Shown: positions 8,503 to 17,539 of the stretch, in pieces
Numbering within the stretch: the first letter of the stretch is position 1
Layout: each line of letters opens with the position of its first letter
Assembly: GCF_002272245.1 (NCBI RefSeq)
Contig: NZ_NPDD01000035.1
Coordinates: 1 to 49,642, forward strand
Origin: Bacillus sp. 7884-1
GTDB lineage: Bacteria; Bacillota; Bacilli; Bacillales; Cytobacillaceae
Direction of reading: 5' to 3'
DNA length: 49,642 nt
Notes under the pieces: generated by a model
What the model was told of the DNA's origin: nothing
The model's input: the letters and a program-made list of their open reading frames with translations, nothing else
The model's database searches: none
Position numbers and translations under genes: made by a program

Positions 8503-9207
8503 ATGAAAACAAATATATTATCGTGGCTTCAGGAAGGTAATATAACGGTTCCTGCTCTATTATTCTCAGAGTACCGAAATATGAATCTTAATGAATATGA
8601 ACTTGTTCTCTTATTAAATATTATGACTTTTATAGAAAAGGGAAATGACTTTCCCACTCCAGAAGAGCTATCGTCTCGGATGACGATTACTGTTTCAGAA
8701 TGTAACGAAATGCTGCGAAGATTAATTCAAAAAGGGTTTATACAAATAATAGATGAATACTCTTCAGAGGGAATCAGGTTTGAGAAATACTCTGTTGGGC
8801 CTTTATGGGAAAAACTTGTAGACCAGTTTTTAATTAAAAATAAACAAACTCAAGAGGTCACTAAGAAGACAGACGAAAGTGATCTATACACATGCTTCGA
8901 GAAGGAATTTGGACGTCCTTTATCCCCGTTTGAGTGTGAATCACTGGCAATGTGGATGGATGATGACCATCACGATCCTATCATCATTAAGGCAGCATTA
9001 CGAGAATCGGTCATGTCAGGAAAGTTAAATTTCCGATATATTGACAGGATTCTTTTTGAATGGAAAAAGAATGGCATAAAGACAATTGAACAGGCGAAAA
9101 CTCATGGGCGAAAGTTTCGCCAAAAGCAGACGCCAAATCGACCGTCGCAAGATTCTCAAGCCCCTTCAACCAATTCTGTGCCCTTTTACAATTGGCTGGA
9201 ACAATAA
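8503..9207 (+). CDS. dnaD: DNA replication initiation protein DnaD
   Basis: DnaD acts early in loading the replicative helicase at oriC and in PriA-dependent restart, together with DnaB and DnaI. The 234-residue product has an N-terminal winged-helix domain (about 1-100) and a C-terminal DDBH2 domain (about 125-200) with CFEKEFGRPLSPFECE and the YIDRILFEWKKNGI signature. The tail ends VPFYNWLEQ, as in other DnaD proteins. ATG 8503 lies nine bases after AGAGGTG and gives MKTNILSWLQEG; the longer reading from 8458 adds residues foreign to the family. It lies upstream of nth as in B. subtilis. Confidence 0.95.
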   Translation: MKTNILSWLQEGNITVPALLFSEYRNMNLNEYELVLLLNIMTFIEKGNDFPTPEELSSRMTITVSECNEMLRRLIQKGFIQIIDEYSSEGIRFEKYSVGPLWEKLVDQFLIKNKQTQEVTKKTDESDLYTCFEKEFGRPLSPFECESLAMWMDDDHHDPIIIKAALRESVMSGKLNFRYIDRILFEWKKNGIKTIEQAKTHGRKFRQKQTPNRPSQDSQAPSTNSVPFYNWLEQ

Positions 9208-9214
9208 ATTAACT

Positions 9215-9240
9215 AAACGAGAGGAGAAAATCTCTCGTTT
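9215..9240 (+). terminator. Weak hairpin between dnaD and nth
   Basis: AAACGAGAG (9215-9223) pairs with CTCTCGTTT (9232-9240). The following GTTTCC is a poor T tract, so it may attenuate rather than stop transcription into nth. Confidence 0.5.
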
Positions 9241-9278
9241 GTTTCCATTTAAATTACTAACTGGCAGGTGAAATTACT

Positions 9279-9941
9279 TTGTTAAACAATACACAAATCC
9301 GTTTTTGTCTAGATCAAATGGGCGAGATGTTTCCTGATGCTCATTGTGAATTAGTACATTCAAATCCTTTTGAGCTGGTAATTGCGGTGGCATTGTCTGC
9401 ACAATGTACGGATGTTCTCGTCAATAAGGTTACCAAGGAATTATTTAAGAAATACAAAACTCCAGAGGATTATTTAGCTATTCCTCTAGAAGAACTGCAA
9501 AATGATATTCGCTCGATTGGACTCTATAGAAATAAAGCTAAGAATATCCAGAGTTTGGCCAGGCTTTTATTGGATGAATATGGCGGTGAAGTGCCAAGGG
9601 ATCGTGATGAATTAACGAAACTTCCGGGTGTAGGAAGAAAAACGGCAAATGTTGTCGTATCAGTGGCTTTTAATATTCCTGCTATCGCAGTAGATACTCA
9701 TGTTGAAAGAGTAAGTAAACGGCTTGGTATTTGCCGCTGGAAGGATTCTGTGCTTGAAGTGGAAAAAACACTAATGAAGAAGGTACCAAAGGACGAGTGG
9801 TCTGATACTCACCATAGATTAATTTTCTTTGGCCGATACCATTGTAAAGCTCAAAACCCGCAATGCCCAAGCTGCCCATTATTAGAGCTGTGCAGGGAAG
9901 GGAAAAAGAGAATGAAAGGTAGGAAAGTCGCGAATGGATAA
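9279..9941 (+). CDS. nth: Endonuclease III
   Basis: Endonuclease III is a DNA glycosylase/AP lyase that removes oxidised pyrimidines. The 220-residue product has the helix-hairpin-helix LPGVGRKTA (115-123) with catalytic Lys121, Asp139 in AVDTHV, and the 4Fe-4S loop Cys189-x6-Cys196-x2-Cys199-x5-Cys205. The start is TTG at 9279, preceded by an AGGTG ribosome site. The reading MLNNTQIRFCLDQMGEMFPD aligns with the Bacillus N terminus. Its end overlaps the start of ypoC. Confidence 0.96.
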   Translation: MLNNTQIRFCLDQMGEMFPDAHCELVHSNPFELVIAVALSAQCTDVLVNKVTKELFKKYKTPEDYLAIPLEELQNDIRSIGLYRNKAKNIQSLARLLLDEYGGEVPRDRDELTKLPGVGRKTANVVVSVAFNIPAIAVDTHVERVSKRLGICRWKDSVLEVEKTLMKKVPKDEWSDTHHRLIFFGRYHCKAQNPQCPSCPLLELCREGKKRMKGRKVANG

Positions 9942-10350
9942 TCAGCTAATCATCCCCTTCCTGGAAGAATTGGAACTAGAGGGTTTGAATGAAAATGTAG
10001 ACCAAGCCATTTCAAATCTATTATCAGACTGGGAAAGAATAAAAGTTGAACTTGAGGGACTTTATCGGAATCGAGATCAAAAATCAACATTACAAGGGAT
10101 GAAAAAAGGGATTGGCTTATTCATTCAATTTTTATATTGGTCCAATGATAGACAAATTAATTCTAAGGAACCTATTTTAATTAATCATTTAGTGATAACA
10201 CCGGTTAATCTCGATGAAAGATTAGCTTATATCCTTTCAAGGCCGAACCTGTTCCATTCTTATCGCCAGCTTTCCGAGCTGATGACAGAACAAGCAAAAC
10301 AATATGCAAAAAAAAATATCGTAAAAAAGCGTCTAAACCAAAAGGGCTAG
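9934..10350 (+). CDS. ypoC: YpoC family protein
   Basis: The 138-residue, mostly helical product carries an LLSDWERIKVELEGLYR stretch and a basic tail. It corresponds to YpoC by place (between nth and the ponA terminator) and by general sequence. Its function is unknown. It overlaps nth by eight bases, so it is translationally coupled to it. A bidirectional terminator overlaps its last codons. Confidence 0.85.
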   Translation: MDNQLIIPFLEELELEGLNENVDQAISNLLSDWERIKVELEGLYRNRDQKSTLQGMKKGIGLFIQFLYWSNDRQINSKEPILINHLVITPVNLDERLAYILSRPNLFHSYRQLSELMTEQAKQYAKKNIVKKRLNQKG

Positions 10351-10360
10351 ACGCTTTTTT
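10323..10360. terminator. Bidirectional terminator between ypoC and ponA
   Basis: AAAAAAGCGTCTA (10323-10335) pairs with TAGACGCTTTTTT (10348-10360). The A run on one side and T run on the other serve both converging genes. Confidence 0.85.
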
Positions 10361-10372
10361 TGTATTGGAGAT

Positions 10373-10535
10373 TTATCCCCCACTACCACCATTACCGTTA
10401 CCATTGCCAGGCTCTGTGGTGACTGGTACATCACTGCCTTCGTTTCCTTCGTCTCCGTCTCCTTCACCAGCACCGTTACCATTACCATTGCCATTGCCAT
10501 TACCATTGTCATTGCCATTACCATCACCAGCACCT
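10373..10535 (-). repeat. Hexanucleotide-type repeat coding the Gly-Asn tail of PonA
   Basis: On the plus strand, units such as CCATTACCATTGCCATTGCC repeat between about 10380 and 10535. They encode runs of Gly-Asn pairs, with Gly/Asp/Glu variants. Short in-frame repeats like these can change length by slippage without breaking the frame. Confidence 0.7.
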
Positions 10536-12904
10536 TCATCTTGTTGGGGCAGTGGGATATCGATTGAAGTTGTAGCTGGGTCACTTCTCTTGTTACCAAT
10601 AATCGCAACAACACTGATGCTATACTTCGTACCTGGAATTGGATTCTGAAGCGTAACTACTTTTTCTGAAATAGTTTCAGTTTTAGGTGCTACACCGTCA
10701 GAAATAGTTACTTCGAATTGAACAGCAGTATTTTCTGAATTGTTGTAATCCCAAGTTAGTGTCACTTCATTTTTTCCTGCATCATAAATTGCTTTTGGAT
10801 TAACAGGTGCATTAATCTTGTTGTATTTCTCTGAAACCTTTTTTGGTGCATGACCTTTCACTGCATACTCCACAATAACTTCACTATCAGGTGTAAACTC
10901 ACTTGCTAATGCAGGCGGTTTAGAACCTTTTTCAACTCTAACCTTTTGCACGTTATCGGGAACAGGGAAGTCAGGTGTTTCGATGTCTTTTGATACATAT
11001 GCCATTAAATTCTTAAAGATTAGCTGTGCGATTCTCTGATCTGCACCCGGTTGAATAGGGGTTTTTAAATTGGAATAACCCGTCCAAACGGACGCAGTAT
11101 AGTTAGTTGTATAGCCTGTAAACCATGCATCAGGTACAACCCTGCTGCTAGTAATGTTCCAATCTTTCATTTGTTTTTCTGAATAGTTGGTAGTGCCTGT
11201 TTTTCCAGCAACTGGAAGTCCCGGAACTCTTGCCGTTGTACCAGTACCTGGTGAAACCATAACGCTCTTTAACATATCGGTAACCATGAAAGCAGTAGAA
11301 TCCTTCATAACAAGCTTTGATTCTGGTGCAGTATCAAGGACAGTACCATCTCGAAGCTCAATTTTTTTCACGGCATAAGGCTTTGTATACATTCCATTAT
11401 TTCCAAATGCACTATAGGCTCCTGCCATTTGGAGAGGCGAAACTCCTACTGTTTTTCCTCCAAAACCGCCAATTGCATAGGATTCAAATATTTCCTTCAA
11501 CGGTATCCCTAGGCTGATAGCGAATTCTTTTGCTTCTTCTAAACCAACCTGCTGAAGAGCCTGAACCGCTGGGGTATTTCTAGAATACTGCAAGGCAGTA
11601 CGCATTGAAATTGGACCCATGTATTTGTCATCCCAGTTGCCAAACTCTTGACCGGTAGAATACTTTATTGGTTTATCATCAATCGTTTGATAGGTACCCC
11701 AATTTAGATATTCAATCGCTGGTCCATAGTCCAGTACAGGTTTGATCGTTGATCCAGGCTGGCGCTGGGTATCAATTGCATAGTTAAAGCCACGGCTAAC
11801 CTCTTGGTTTCGCCCGCCGCCAATCGCACGGATTTCACCAGTTTTTGTATCGGTGAGAGCTATACCTGCTTGGAATTCTGCATCTGGATAGCTTATTACT
11901 TCATCGGTATTTAATAAGGTATTAACATATAATTGAGCGTTCTTATCAAGTGTTGTATGAATCGTTAATCCATCCGAGAAGATATCAAAGTCTCCTTGAT
12001 CCTCAACCTCATCAATAACAGCGTCAACAAAAGAATCAAAAGGTTTTTCGTCTCTAACTCGTTCCTCTTCTTTAACCAATGTGGCTGTCACTGGAACACT
12101 TTTTGCCTCTTCCATTTGTTTTTTCGTGATATATCCATGCTGTTCCATTAACATCAAGACAATATTACGTCTTTTTTCTGCTAAGTCAGGGTGGTCAAAT
12201 GGGTTATAATTATTTGGACTTTGCGGCATTCCTGCGAGCTGTGCAGCCTCAGGAAGGGTAAGCTCCTTTAATTCCTTACCATAAAATATTTTTGCAGCCG
12301 TCGCTAGTCCATGACTGTTTTCAGATACAAAGACTTTATTTACATACATTTCAAAAATTTGGTGCTTTGTGTATTTTTGTTCTAACTGATAGGCCATCCA
12401 TGCTTCCTGCACCTTACGCTTCAAGGTTTTTTCAGGAGTTAAGAATGAATTCTTGATGACCTGCTGAGTAATCGTACTTGCTCCCTCAGAACCAAATCCT
12501 TCCCGGAAATTTGCTACAACAGCTCCAGCCAAACGGATAGGGTCCAAACCATGGTGTTTATAAAATCGAACATCCTCCACCGCTAAAACAGCATCTTCAA
12601 AAAGTTTTGGAATATCCTTATAGTTTACATATTCACGGTTTTCCGAGCCAACTTCTGCAATCAGCTCGCCATCTTTATCTAAAACTTTAGAGGAGATGGG
12701 GTCTTTTAATAATTTCGGATCAAGTTTAGGAGTATCCTTCACTAAATAAGCAAAAGTTCCAACGCCTGCCAAAATACCAATAATGCCAAGGGCAACAAGG
12801 ATTAGAAAAATTTTCTTAACAATACCACTAGGTTTTTTCTTCGCCTTTTGTTTTCCTTTAGATTGTTGGAGTTTTTTACGGCGCTCCTCTCTCGATTCTG
12901 CCAT
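10373..12904 (-). CDS. ponA: Penicillin-binding protein 1A/1B PonA (class A)
   Basis: This bifunctional cell-wall enzyme polymerises glycan and cross-links peptides outside the membrane. The 843-residue product has a basic cytosolic N terminus, a membrane segment (about 31-55), then the transglycosylase domain with catalytic Glu110 in VEDVRFYKHHG and GASTITQQ. The transpeptidase domain has GSTIKP near 385, an SRN motif and KTGTT near 564. A fibronectin-III-like domain follows, then a Gly/Asn-rich tail of repeated GN pairs. I chose the start at 12904 (MAESREERRK) because GGAAGG lies nine bases upstream; longer readings begin inside that site. It is downstream of recU in the same operon, as in B. 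subtilis. Confidence 0.96.
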   Translation of the reverse strand: MAESREERRKKLQQSKGKQKAKKKPSGIVKKIFLILVALGIIGILAGVGTFAYLVKDTPKLDPKLLKDPISSKVLDKDGELIAEVGSENREYVNYKDIPKLFEDAVLAVEDVRFYKHHGLDPIRLAGAVVANFREGFGSEGASTITQQVIKNSFLTPEKTLKRKVQEAWMAYQLEQKYTKHQIFEMYVNKVFVSENSHGLATAAKIFYGKELKELTLPEAAQLAGMPQSPNNYNPFDHPDLAEKRRNIVLMLMEQHGYITKKQMEEAKSVPVTATLVKEEERVRDEKPFDSFVDAVIDEVEDQGDFDIFSDGLTIHTTLDKNAQLYVNTLLNTDEVISYPDAEFQAGIALTDTKTGEIRAIGGGRNQEVSRGFNYAIDTQRQPGSTIKPVLDYGPAIEYLNWGTYQTIDDKPIKYSTGQEFGNWDDKYMGPISMRTALQYSRNTPAVQALQQVGLEEAKEFAISLGIPLKEIFESYAIGGFGGKTVGVSPLQMAGAYSAFGNNGMYTKPYAVKKIELRDGTVLDTAPESKLVMKDSTAFMVTDMLKSVMVSPGTGTTARVPGLPVAGKTGTTNYSEKQMKDWNITSSRVVPDAWFTGYTTNYTASVWTGYSNLKTPIQPGADQRIAQLIFKNLMAYVSKDIETPDFPVPDNVQKVRVEKGSKPPALASEFTPDSEVIVEYAVKGHAPKKVSEKYNKINAPVNPKAIYDAGKNEVTLTWDYNNSENTAVQFEVTISDGVAPKTETISEKVVTLQNPIPGTKYSISVVAIIGNKRSDPATTSIDIPLPQQDEGAGDGNGNDNGNGNGNGNGNGAGEGDGDEGNEGSDVPVTTEPGNGNGNGGSGG

Positions 12905-12948
12905 GATTAATTTCCTTCCTTTCATAACTTCAAACATTTTCTTAATAT

Positions 12949-13560
12949 CTAAAAATGAAAAAGAGTATCGATTATTTTAATATAGTCAATTCTGGGTTGA
13001 AATCCAAGTGGAATAAAAACTCCTTTTTGCTCGATTTCTTCCTTTGTAATTGATTTTCTCCCCCCATTTTTCATTCTTTCCCAAAAGGATAACAAGTGGT
13101 TAGCTTCTAGTAAATATACTTGTTCAAATTTGGAGAACCTGAGAATAACAAAACAAATTCCACCCTGTGAAACAACTTCCTGCATATGTTCAATTTGATG
13201 CTGATGGAAATTTTTCAAAGGAAACGAGGTCGGATTTGCTGTTTCCTTTGCCTCAAAATCAATATATTTACCTTTATATACCCCGTTATAGTCAGTGGTA
13301 GAAGCTTGTTTAAAATAGGCTTCCTTGATGACAGCAGCACTTCTTTTAGGGTAATCCACCTGAACAATTTGAACGGGTGTAGGCTTTTTGTGAATGACTG
13401 CAATATTTCTCACACGATAATATTCATTCGTATCGTTCAAATCATCCTCGAGTGTCATACCTCTATTACTAAATGAGTGATTACTTTGTTTCTTTACTTT
13501 GGATTCTATTTCCATTTCTTTTGGAACGTATTTTTTTCCGTTTGGATAATTAAATTTCAT
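12949..13560 (-). CDS. recU: Holliday junction resolvase RecU
   Basis: RecU cuts Holliday junctions in recombination and works with RuvAB and RecA in Firmicutes. The 203-residue product has the conserved [13 protein letters not shown] near the N terminus, then the PD-(D/E)xK nuclease core [13 protein letters not shown] with the catalytic Asp, Glu and Lys, followed by [14 protein letters not shown]. The start at 13560 ([11 protein letters not shown]) lies six bases after GAGAGGTG. It precedes ponA by 44 bases and forms the conserved recU-ponA operon. It diverges from yppC across about 180 bases of AT-rich DNA. Confidence 0.95.
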   Translation of the reverse strand: MKFNYPNGKKYVPKEMEIESKVKKQSNHSFSNRGMTLEDDLNDTNEYYRVRNIAVIHKKPTPVQIVQVDYPKRSAAVIKEAYFKQASTTDYNGVYKGKYIDFEAKETANPTSFPLKNFHQHQIEHMQEVVSQGGICFVILRFSKFEQVYLLEANHLLSFWERMKNGGRKSITKEEIEQKGVFIPLGFQPRIDYIKIIDTLFHF

Positions 13561-13742
13561 GACAAGCACCTCTCAAGCTACTACTTATCATATCAAATCT
13601 AATCGCTAAGGGGTGTATAAAATTATTAGGTAAACACACGCTAATAAAAATAATGTACCGTGACTCGGTAAAAAAAGCATGATTCTTTTTTCATAAATAT
13701 TTAAGTCTCAAAAACTACCTATTATGAAAGTAGAAGGTGAAT

Positions 13743-14717
13743 ATGAATCATCTTACAATACATGAGATAGAGACTATCAGTCAAATGAAAGCCGAAACGG
13801 ACAAAAAGAACCTTGATAATATTTCGAGAACGGATGCCTATTTTTCCTATTTTAAAAAGAACTCAGATATTATTTGGTCATTCCTAGCCAGTATGGTATC
13901 AAGGAATGGCGGGTGGAATATGTGTGACCTGGAAGGGCATGTATTTCGAGAAATATTAGAGCCTAAAACAAGGAAGGAACTATTTCTAACTTTTGAACGA
14001 GCCAATTGGTTAATTTTCCACGATGTTTACCCTCAATTACTGGTCTATCAATATTCGACGAAAATAAAACGTCCAATGTTTCATCTTCTTCCATACTTTG
14101 AATGTTCCGAATTTATTCGAAAAGAGTGGGAGAGGTACTGGAAAGAAGGTAATACTGAACGCCTTACCACTTCGTTAATAATAAATGAACAAAATGTGAT
14201 TCATACACCTGTTATTGGGCATCCAGTTTACAAAAAGCGGGTTTTTCAGTCGTGGATTTTTAATGTTCAGGATTGGCTTCATTTCAGCTCTGTCCTATTT
14301 CCCACATGTGGGGGGGAATTATATGGTGCTAGTGTAAATGGCTTTAAGTCACTTTCGAAACGAATTAATCTTGGAAAAAGATTAGCTAGAATCTTGACCC
14401 ATCCTCGGCTTTTTCCCTTGTTTTTCGATTTTGCTGATAAAACACCGCATACTGGGTCCCGAAATGATTATGAACAATATTTTAAGACAAAGACGAACCG
14501 TAATACACCTATATTAAGAGCAACCTTTCCGATTATAGAACACAAACATTATGAATATGTGGATTGGAGCAAGAATCGAGTGATTTCCCCGGCATGGCTG
14601 TATTTTCAAGCGAGACATCGCCATCCTATTCACTTAACAGATTGGTACTTTGAAAAATCAAATCAGCTGGAATTTATGCTAGCGTTACACAAAACATCCC
14701 ATTTAAAGAAAATATAA
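13743..14717 (+). CDS. yppC: YppC, DUF2515 family protein
   Basis: The 324-residue product matches YppC/DUF2515 by length, place opposite recU, and stretches such as NISRTDAYFSYFKKN near residue 27 and SRNGGWNMCDLEG near 58. The function is unknown. There is no signal peptide or clear membrane segment. The ATG at 13743 follows GAAGGTG by four bases; the in-frame GTG at 13737 is part of that site. A hairpin follows directly. Confidence 0.88.
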   Translation: MNHLTIHEIETISQMKAETDKKNLDNISRTDAYFSYFKKNSDIIWSFLASMVSRNGGWNMCDLEGHVFREILEPKTRKELFLTFERANWLIFHDVYPQLLVYQYSTKIKRPMFHLLPYFECSEFIRKEWERYWKEGNTERLTTSLIINEQNVIHTPVIGHPVYKKRVFQSWIFNVQDWLHFSSVLFPTCGGELYGASVNGFKSLSKRINLGKRLARILTHPRLFPLFFDFADKTPHTGSRNDYEQYFKTKTNRNTPILRATFPIIEHKHYEYVDWSKNRVISPAWLYFQARHRHPIHLTDWYFEKSNQLEFMLALHKTSHLKKI

Positions 14718-14741
14718 AAGCAAGGCGCTATGCCTTGCTTT
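14717..14741. terminator. Hairpin between yppC and sspM
   Basis: AAAGCAAGGC (14717-14726) pairs with GCCTTGCTTT (14732-14741). It sits between converging genes and could end transcription from both sides; the T tract is short. Confidence 0.65.
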
Positions 14742-14753
14742 GTTTACAATACT

Positions 14754-14858
14754 TTATTCCGCCGGGCGATTTGGTCCTTCGAGCTTTTTATCACCATAGC
14801 CAACTTTATTGTCTACTTGTGCTGCGCCAGATTTTTTGTTTTGTTTCTTTTTTGACAT
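14754..14858 (-). CDS. sspM: Small acid-soluble spore protein M-like
   Basis: The 34-residue product begins MSKKKQNKKSGAAQ and ends DKKLEGPNRPAE. The C-terminal DKKL-GPNRP signature and the length match SspM of B. subtilis, a minor spore protein made in the forespore. Location in the ypp cluster also agrees. GGAGGTG lies six bases before the ATG. Expression is expected to be sigma-G dependent, but I could not fix a convincing promoter by eye. Confidence 0.85.
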   Translation of the reverse strand: MSKKKQNKKSGAAQVDNKVGYGDKKLEGPNRPAE

Positions 14859-15053
14859 TATCAACACCTCCAATTTTAGCTTGTTCGATTTTCCATTTTT
14901 CATGCGAAAATGAGATAGTGTCGAACAGAAAGGTAATAAATGCCAAATCAGCACTTTCTTTGACGAAACGCTTCTAGTTTTGTCAGTGGGGGAGGAAGCG
15001 TTAAAAAGAAAGAGAATAGTACAATATATAAACGCGAGGAGGTTCTAAATTTG

Positions 15054-15326
15054 ATGAATTCGTCATTGCCAGAAAAGGAAAAGCTGCTTTCTATGCTGAC
15101 AGAGATATATGATCAATTAGAAGAATTGGAGATTGTTCTAGAAGCATCTTTCTCAGACCTTCGCATTCAAATGAATCATGAAGAGCAAAAAAAATTATTG
15201 GAACCGATTCATAGACTCTCAATGCTTGAAATGGAATTAGATAAGATAAATCCATCTCCCCACGAATCCATTACAGATCATAGTAATTCAGTAACAAGAG
15301 CACTAAAACTTGAAATGGGCTTTTAA
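15054..15326 (+). CDS. Small conserved coiled protein in the ypp cluster
   Basis: The 90-residue acidic product is predicted almost all helical (LLSMLTEIYDQLEELEIVLE), with likely coiled-coil character. It lies where B. subtilis has yppD, but I do not recognise the sequence well enough to name it. GAGGAGG at 15036 serves either TTG 15051 (eight bases) or ATG 15054 (eleven bases); the two readings differ by one codon. Function unknown. A terminator follows at 15358. Confidence 0.75.
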   Translation: MNSSLPEKEKLLSMLTEIYDQLEELEIVLEASFSDLRIQMNHEEQKKLLEPIHRLSMLEMELDKINPSPHESITDHSNSVTRALKLEMGF

Positions 15327-15357
15327 TTACCTATAGAATAAATATAGAATCCATTGA

Positions 15358-15385
15358 GTAGCTTTTTAAAAAAGCTGCTTTTTAT
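15358..15385 (+). terminator. Terminator after the small coiled protein gene
   Basis: GTAGCTTTTT (15358-15367) pairs with AAAAAGCTGC (15369-15378), followed by a T-rich tail. Confidence 0.6.
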
Positions 15386-15412
15386 TTTGCATAAATAGAA
15401 AGGAAAAAAGAA

Positions 15413-15769
15413 ATGTCAGAAGAAATTCTAAAATTAACAAAAAAGCTGCTACACTATAACCGATTATTTATTGAATATTTCGAGGAAGCTCGGGAGAAAG
15501 GGACCACCCATGATTTTCATGAGGTAATAAAGCCGTTTGCCAATGAAGTAAAAATTACTGCGATTGAATGGAGTACTCTAATGAAGACTTGGTTAACAAA
15601 TAGCCCGCAAAAACATATACATCCAAAACAAGTCAATACCACTTTTGAACATATAGAACAATTATCCATTCAGTCCTTTTTTCCAAAAACAAGCCGATCA
15701 AGATTTTTAAATGCCAATCGAACGGTTGAATTTTTTCTATTAGAAATAGTAAAGGAACTTGAAAAGTAA
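15413..15769 (+). CDS. yppE: YppE, DUF1798 family protein
   Basis: The 118-residue product matches the DUF1798/YppE family in length and place. It is a soluble helical protein (ILKLTKKLLHYNRLFIEYFE) with a central ANEVKITAIEW stretch. The function is not known. The AGGAAA ribosome site is modest. A hairpin follows and the next gene converges. Confidence 0.85.
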   Translation: MSEEILKLTKKLLHYNRLFIEYFEEAREKGTTHDFHEVIKPFANEVKITAIEWSTLMKTWLTNSPQKHIHPKQVNTTFEHIEQLSIQSFFPKTSRSRFLNANRTVEFFLLEIVKELEK

Positions 15770-15771
15770 AA

Positions 15772-15796
15772 TAGAGATGCAGTTTTTGCATCTCTA
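15772..15796. terminator. Hairpin between yppE and yppF
   Basis: TAGAGATGCA (15772-15781) pairs perfectly with TGCATCTCTA (15787-15796). No long T tract is present, but the place between converging genes supports termination. Confidence 0.6.
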
Positions 15797-15823
15797 AGGC
15801 TTGTCTAGCTGGTATTTTTCATT

Positions 15824-16033
15824 TTATGAATTTTCGATGAGGGAGTCTTGCTTATAGTCGTCTGGAATTACTGCGCCCTGCGATTCGAGCTCACGTACAA
15901 GAAGACGGTATTCTTTTATGTTAATCTCGTTGTGAATATAGGCTTTCTTAGCAAAATCCATTAATGCGTTTACATCATCAGTGTTGTAATCCCGACTTTG
16001 ATTAAATTTGCTTTTAAGTGAGCGAATGTCCAT
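15824..16033 (-). CDS. yppF: YppF family small protein
   Basis: The 69-residue product (MDIRSLKSKFNQSRDYNTDD...) carries the DVNALMDFAKKAYIHNEI and EYRLLVRELESQGA stretches typical of YppF. The ATG at 16033 lies eight bases after AAGGAGGA; a longer reading starting at 16054 runs through that site. It is soluble and helical, of unknown function. It diverges from yppG. Confidence 0.85.
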   Translation of the reverse strand: MDIRSLKSKFNQSRDYNTDDVNALMDFAKKAYIHNEINIKEYRLLVRELESQGAVIPDDYKQDSLIENS

Positions 16034-16219
16034 ATGTAATTCCTCCTTCATCATTTTTTTAATCGTACCATGAAAAAAAAGGATTCCTAGTTTTTAAAAT
16101 ATTTAAACTTTAGACAAAATCCCCCTCATTTTGACATTGAAATCTATTTGCAAATATGCACCCATTATCACCTTCCAACATAGTTTGTAGTAATGAAAAC
16201 GCGGAGGAGATGTTTGCCC

Positions 16220-16795
16220 ATGTTTGGTAAAAATAGATCAAATCATTATCTAAATCATGGATACTCGGGGCAAATGAATTACGGGAGTCCAATCCATTAT
16301 CCAGCACATTTTCAGGGGGCTCCTCGTAATCAACCATACCAAAACCAATCAGTACAAAGCATGGAATGGTACCCATATCAGCAGCCAAATCCATACTACC
16401 AGCAGCCATATCAACAATCCTATTCTCAACCATATCCACCATATGATGTAACCTTTCCACCAGGTGGAATGCCCCAGCAAACATACAATCAAGCTGGACA
16501 GTATCCTCCTAAAGATGTACAGTTTCTATTTCAAAATCCGTTGCAGCCTAAGGAGGAAATGACACCAAATCAGTATGCACCTCAAATGAACGGTTATCCA
16601 GTAATGAACCCTTATCCAAAACCAAATGGAATGCTGAAACAGCCAGGTGGGATTCAATCACTTATGAATTCTTTTAAGTCTCAAGATGGGACCGTTGACG
16701 TCAATAAGATGGTGAATACCGCAGGACAAATGGTAAATGCAGTAACGCAGGTATCTTCATTAGTAAAAGGTATTGGTGGAATATTTAAAGCATAG
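16220..16795 (+). CDS. yppG: YppG-like Tyr/Pro/Gln-rich probable spore coat protein
   Basis: The 191-residue product is rich in Tyr, Pro, Gln and Asn, with runs such as QQPNPYYQQPYQQSYSQPYP near residues 55-75. A better-ordered C-terminal part (GGIQSLMNSFKSQDGTVDVN to the end) is amphipathic and helical. This layout matches YppG and related coat-associated proteins. The role in the coat is inferred from family and composition. ATG 16220 follows GGAGGAG by ten bases. A strong terminator follows at 16802. Confidence 0.8.
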   Translation: MFGKNRSNHYLNHGYSGQMNYGSPIHYPAHFQGAPRNQPYQNQSVQSMEWYPYQQPNPYYQQPYQQSYSQPYPPYDVTFPPGGMPQQTYNQAGQYPPKDVQFLFQNPLQPKEEMTPNQYAPQMNGYPVMNPYPKPNGMLKQPGGIQSLMNSFKSQDGTVDVNKMVNTAGQMVNAVTQVSSLVKGIGGIFKA

Positions 16796-16801
16796 AAAAG
16801 T

Positions 16802-16828
16802 AGAAAGACGGCTAAAAGCCGTCTTTCT
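16802..16828. terminator. Terminator between yppG and hsp20
   Basis: AGAAAGACGGCT (16802-16813) pairs with AGCCGTCTTTCT (16817-16828) around AAA; it can serve both converging genes. Confidence 0.8.
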
Positions 16829-16875
16829 TATTGGGTTTTGTCGAAAAATATATGGTGTGATGATTTTTCGGGTTA

Positions 16876-17358
16876 TTAATCCTCAATATTTATAGATTTT
16901 CCTCTAACCATAGGAACAGTAATGGTAAGTAATCCATCGCGATAAGAAGCTTTAACCATTTTTTCATTAATAACAACAGGTAATGAAATGGTTCGGGAAA
17001 GCCTTTCGTGTGAAATCCTTTTTTGGAAAATGCGATTGTTAAGATCTTCTGTTGTTCCACTTTCAGTATTTTCAATCGAGATAGTTAATTGATTGGGTAA
17101 GAAATTTAGTCGTATTTGCTCTTTTTTAACCCCAGGAAGCTCGGCTGTAATAATATATTTATCCTCTGATTCCCGTACCTGAATAGGAAAAGCACCACTA
17201 GGAAACGGACTGTTAAAAAATTCATCAATGGATTGCAAAAATCCCTTTACCGGTTTTTCATGAATTAAGTCATTCATGGATCTAAACAAATCTCGAAACT
17301 GCTCGGGTTTGAACTTTTTGTTATTATTTTGGTCACTAGGAGGCATGGATGACATCAT
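16876..17358 (-). CDS. Hsp20/alpha-crystallin family protein
   Basis: The 160-residue product has a variable N-terminal part and an alpha-crystallin domain (about 60-150) with ITAELPGVKKEQIRLNFLPN and a conserved ASYRDGLLTITVPM near the C terminus. Such proteins are ATP-independent holdases. In Bacillus several relatives (CotM, CotP) are spore-coat proteins, and the neighbours here are spore genes, so a spore role is possible but not shown. GAGAGGG lies before the ATG. Converges with yppG. Confidence 0.88.
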   Translation of the reverse strand: MMSSMPPSDQNNNKKFKPEQFRDLFRSMNDLIHEKPVKGFLQSIDEFFNSPFPSGAFPIQVRESEDKYIITAELPGVKKEQIRLNFLPNQLTISIENTESGTTEDLNNRIFQKRISHERLSRTISLPVVINEKMVKASYRDGLLTITVPMVRGKSINIED

Positions 17359-17507
17359 ACTTTCCCTCTCTTTCCAAATTTTCTCACCATATCATATGCA
17401 TTAGGCTATTGTATGTGCAGCGTAATAAGTTCGATATAACTTTATGAACTTTTTTCAACCAATGGTAGTAGGTCATGCCCTGCCATTCAGATGTAGAGAA
17501 TAGAAAG

Positions 17508-17534
17508 AACCGCAGCATCGACATGGCTGCGGTT
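17508..17534 (-). terminator. Terminator of the Crp/Fnr gene at 17540
   Basis: AACCGCAGC (17508-17516) pairs with GCTGCGGTT (17526-17534). Read on the minus strand it is followed by CTTTCT, a moderate T tract. Confidence 0.65.
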
Positions 17535-17539
17535 TGTTT

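Noticed and set aside
10365..10649. A plus-strand frame rich in Leu-Pro repeats
   Set aside because: It is the antisense of the Gly-Asn repeat tail of ponA.
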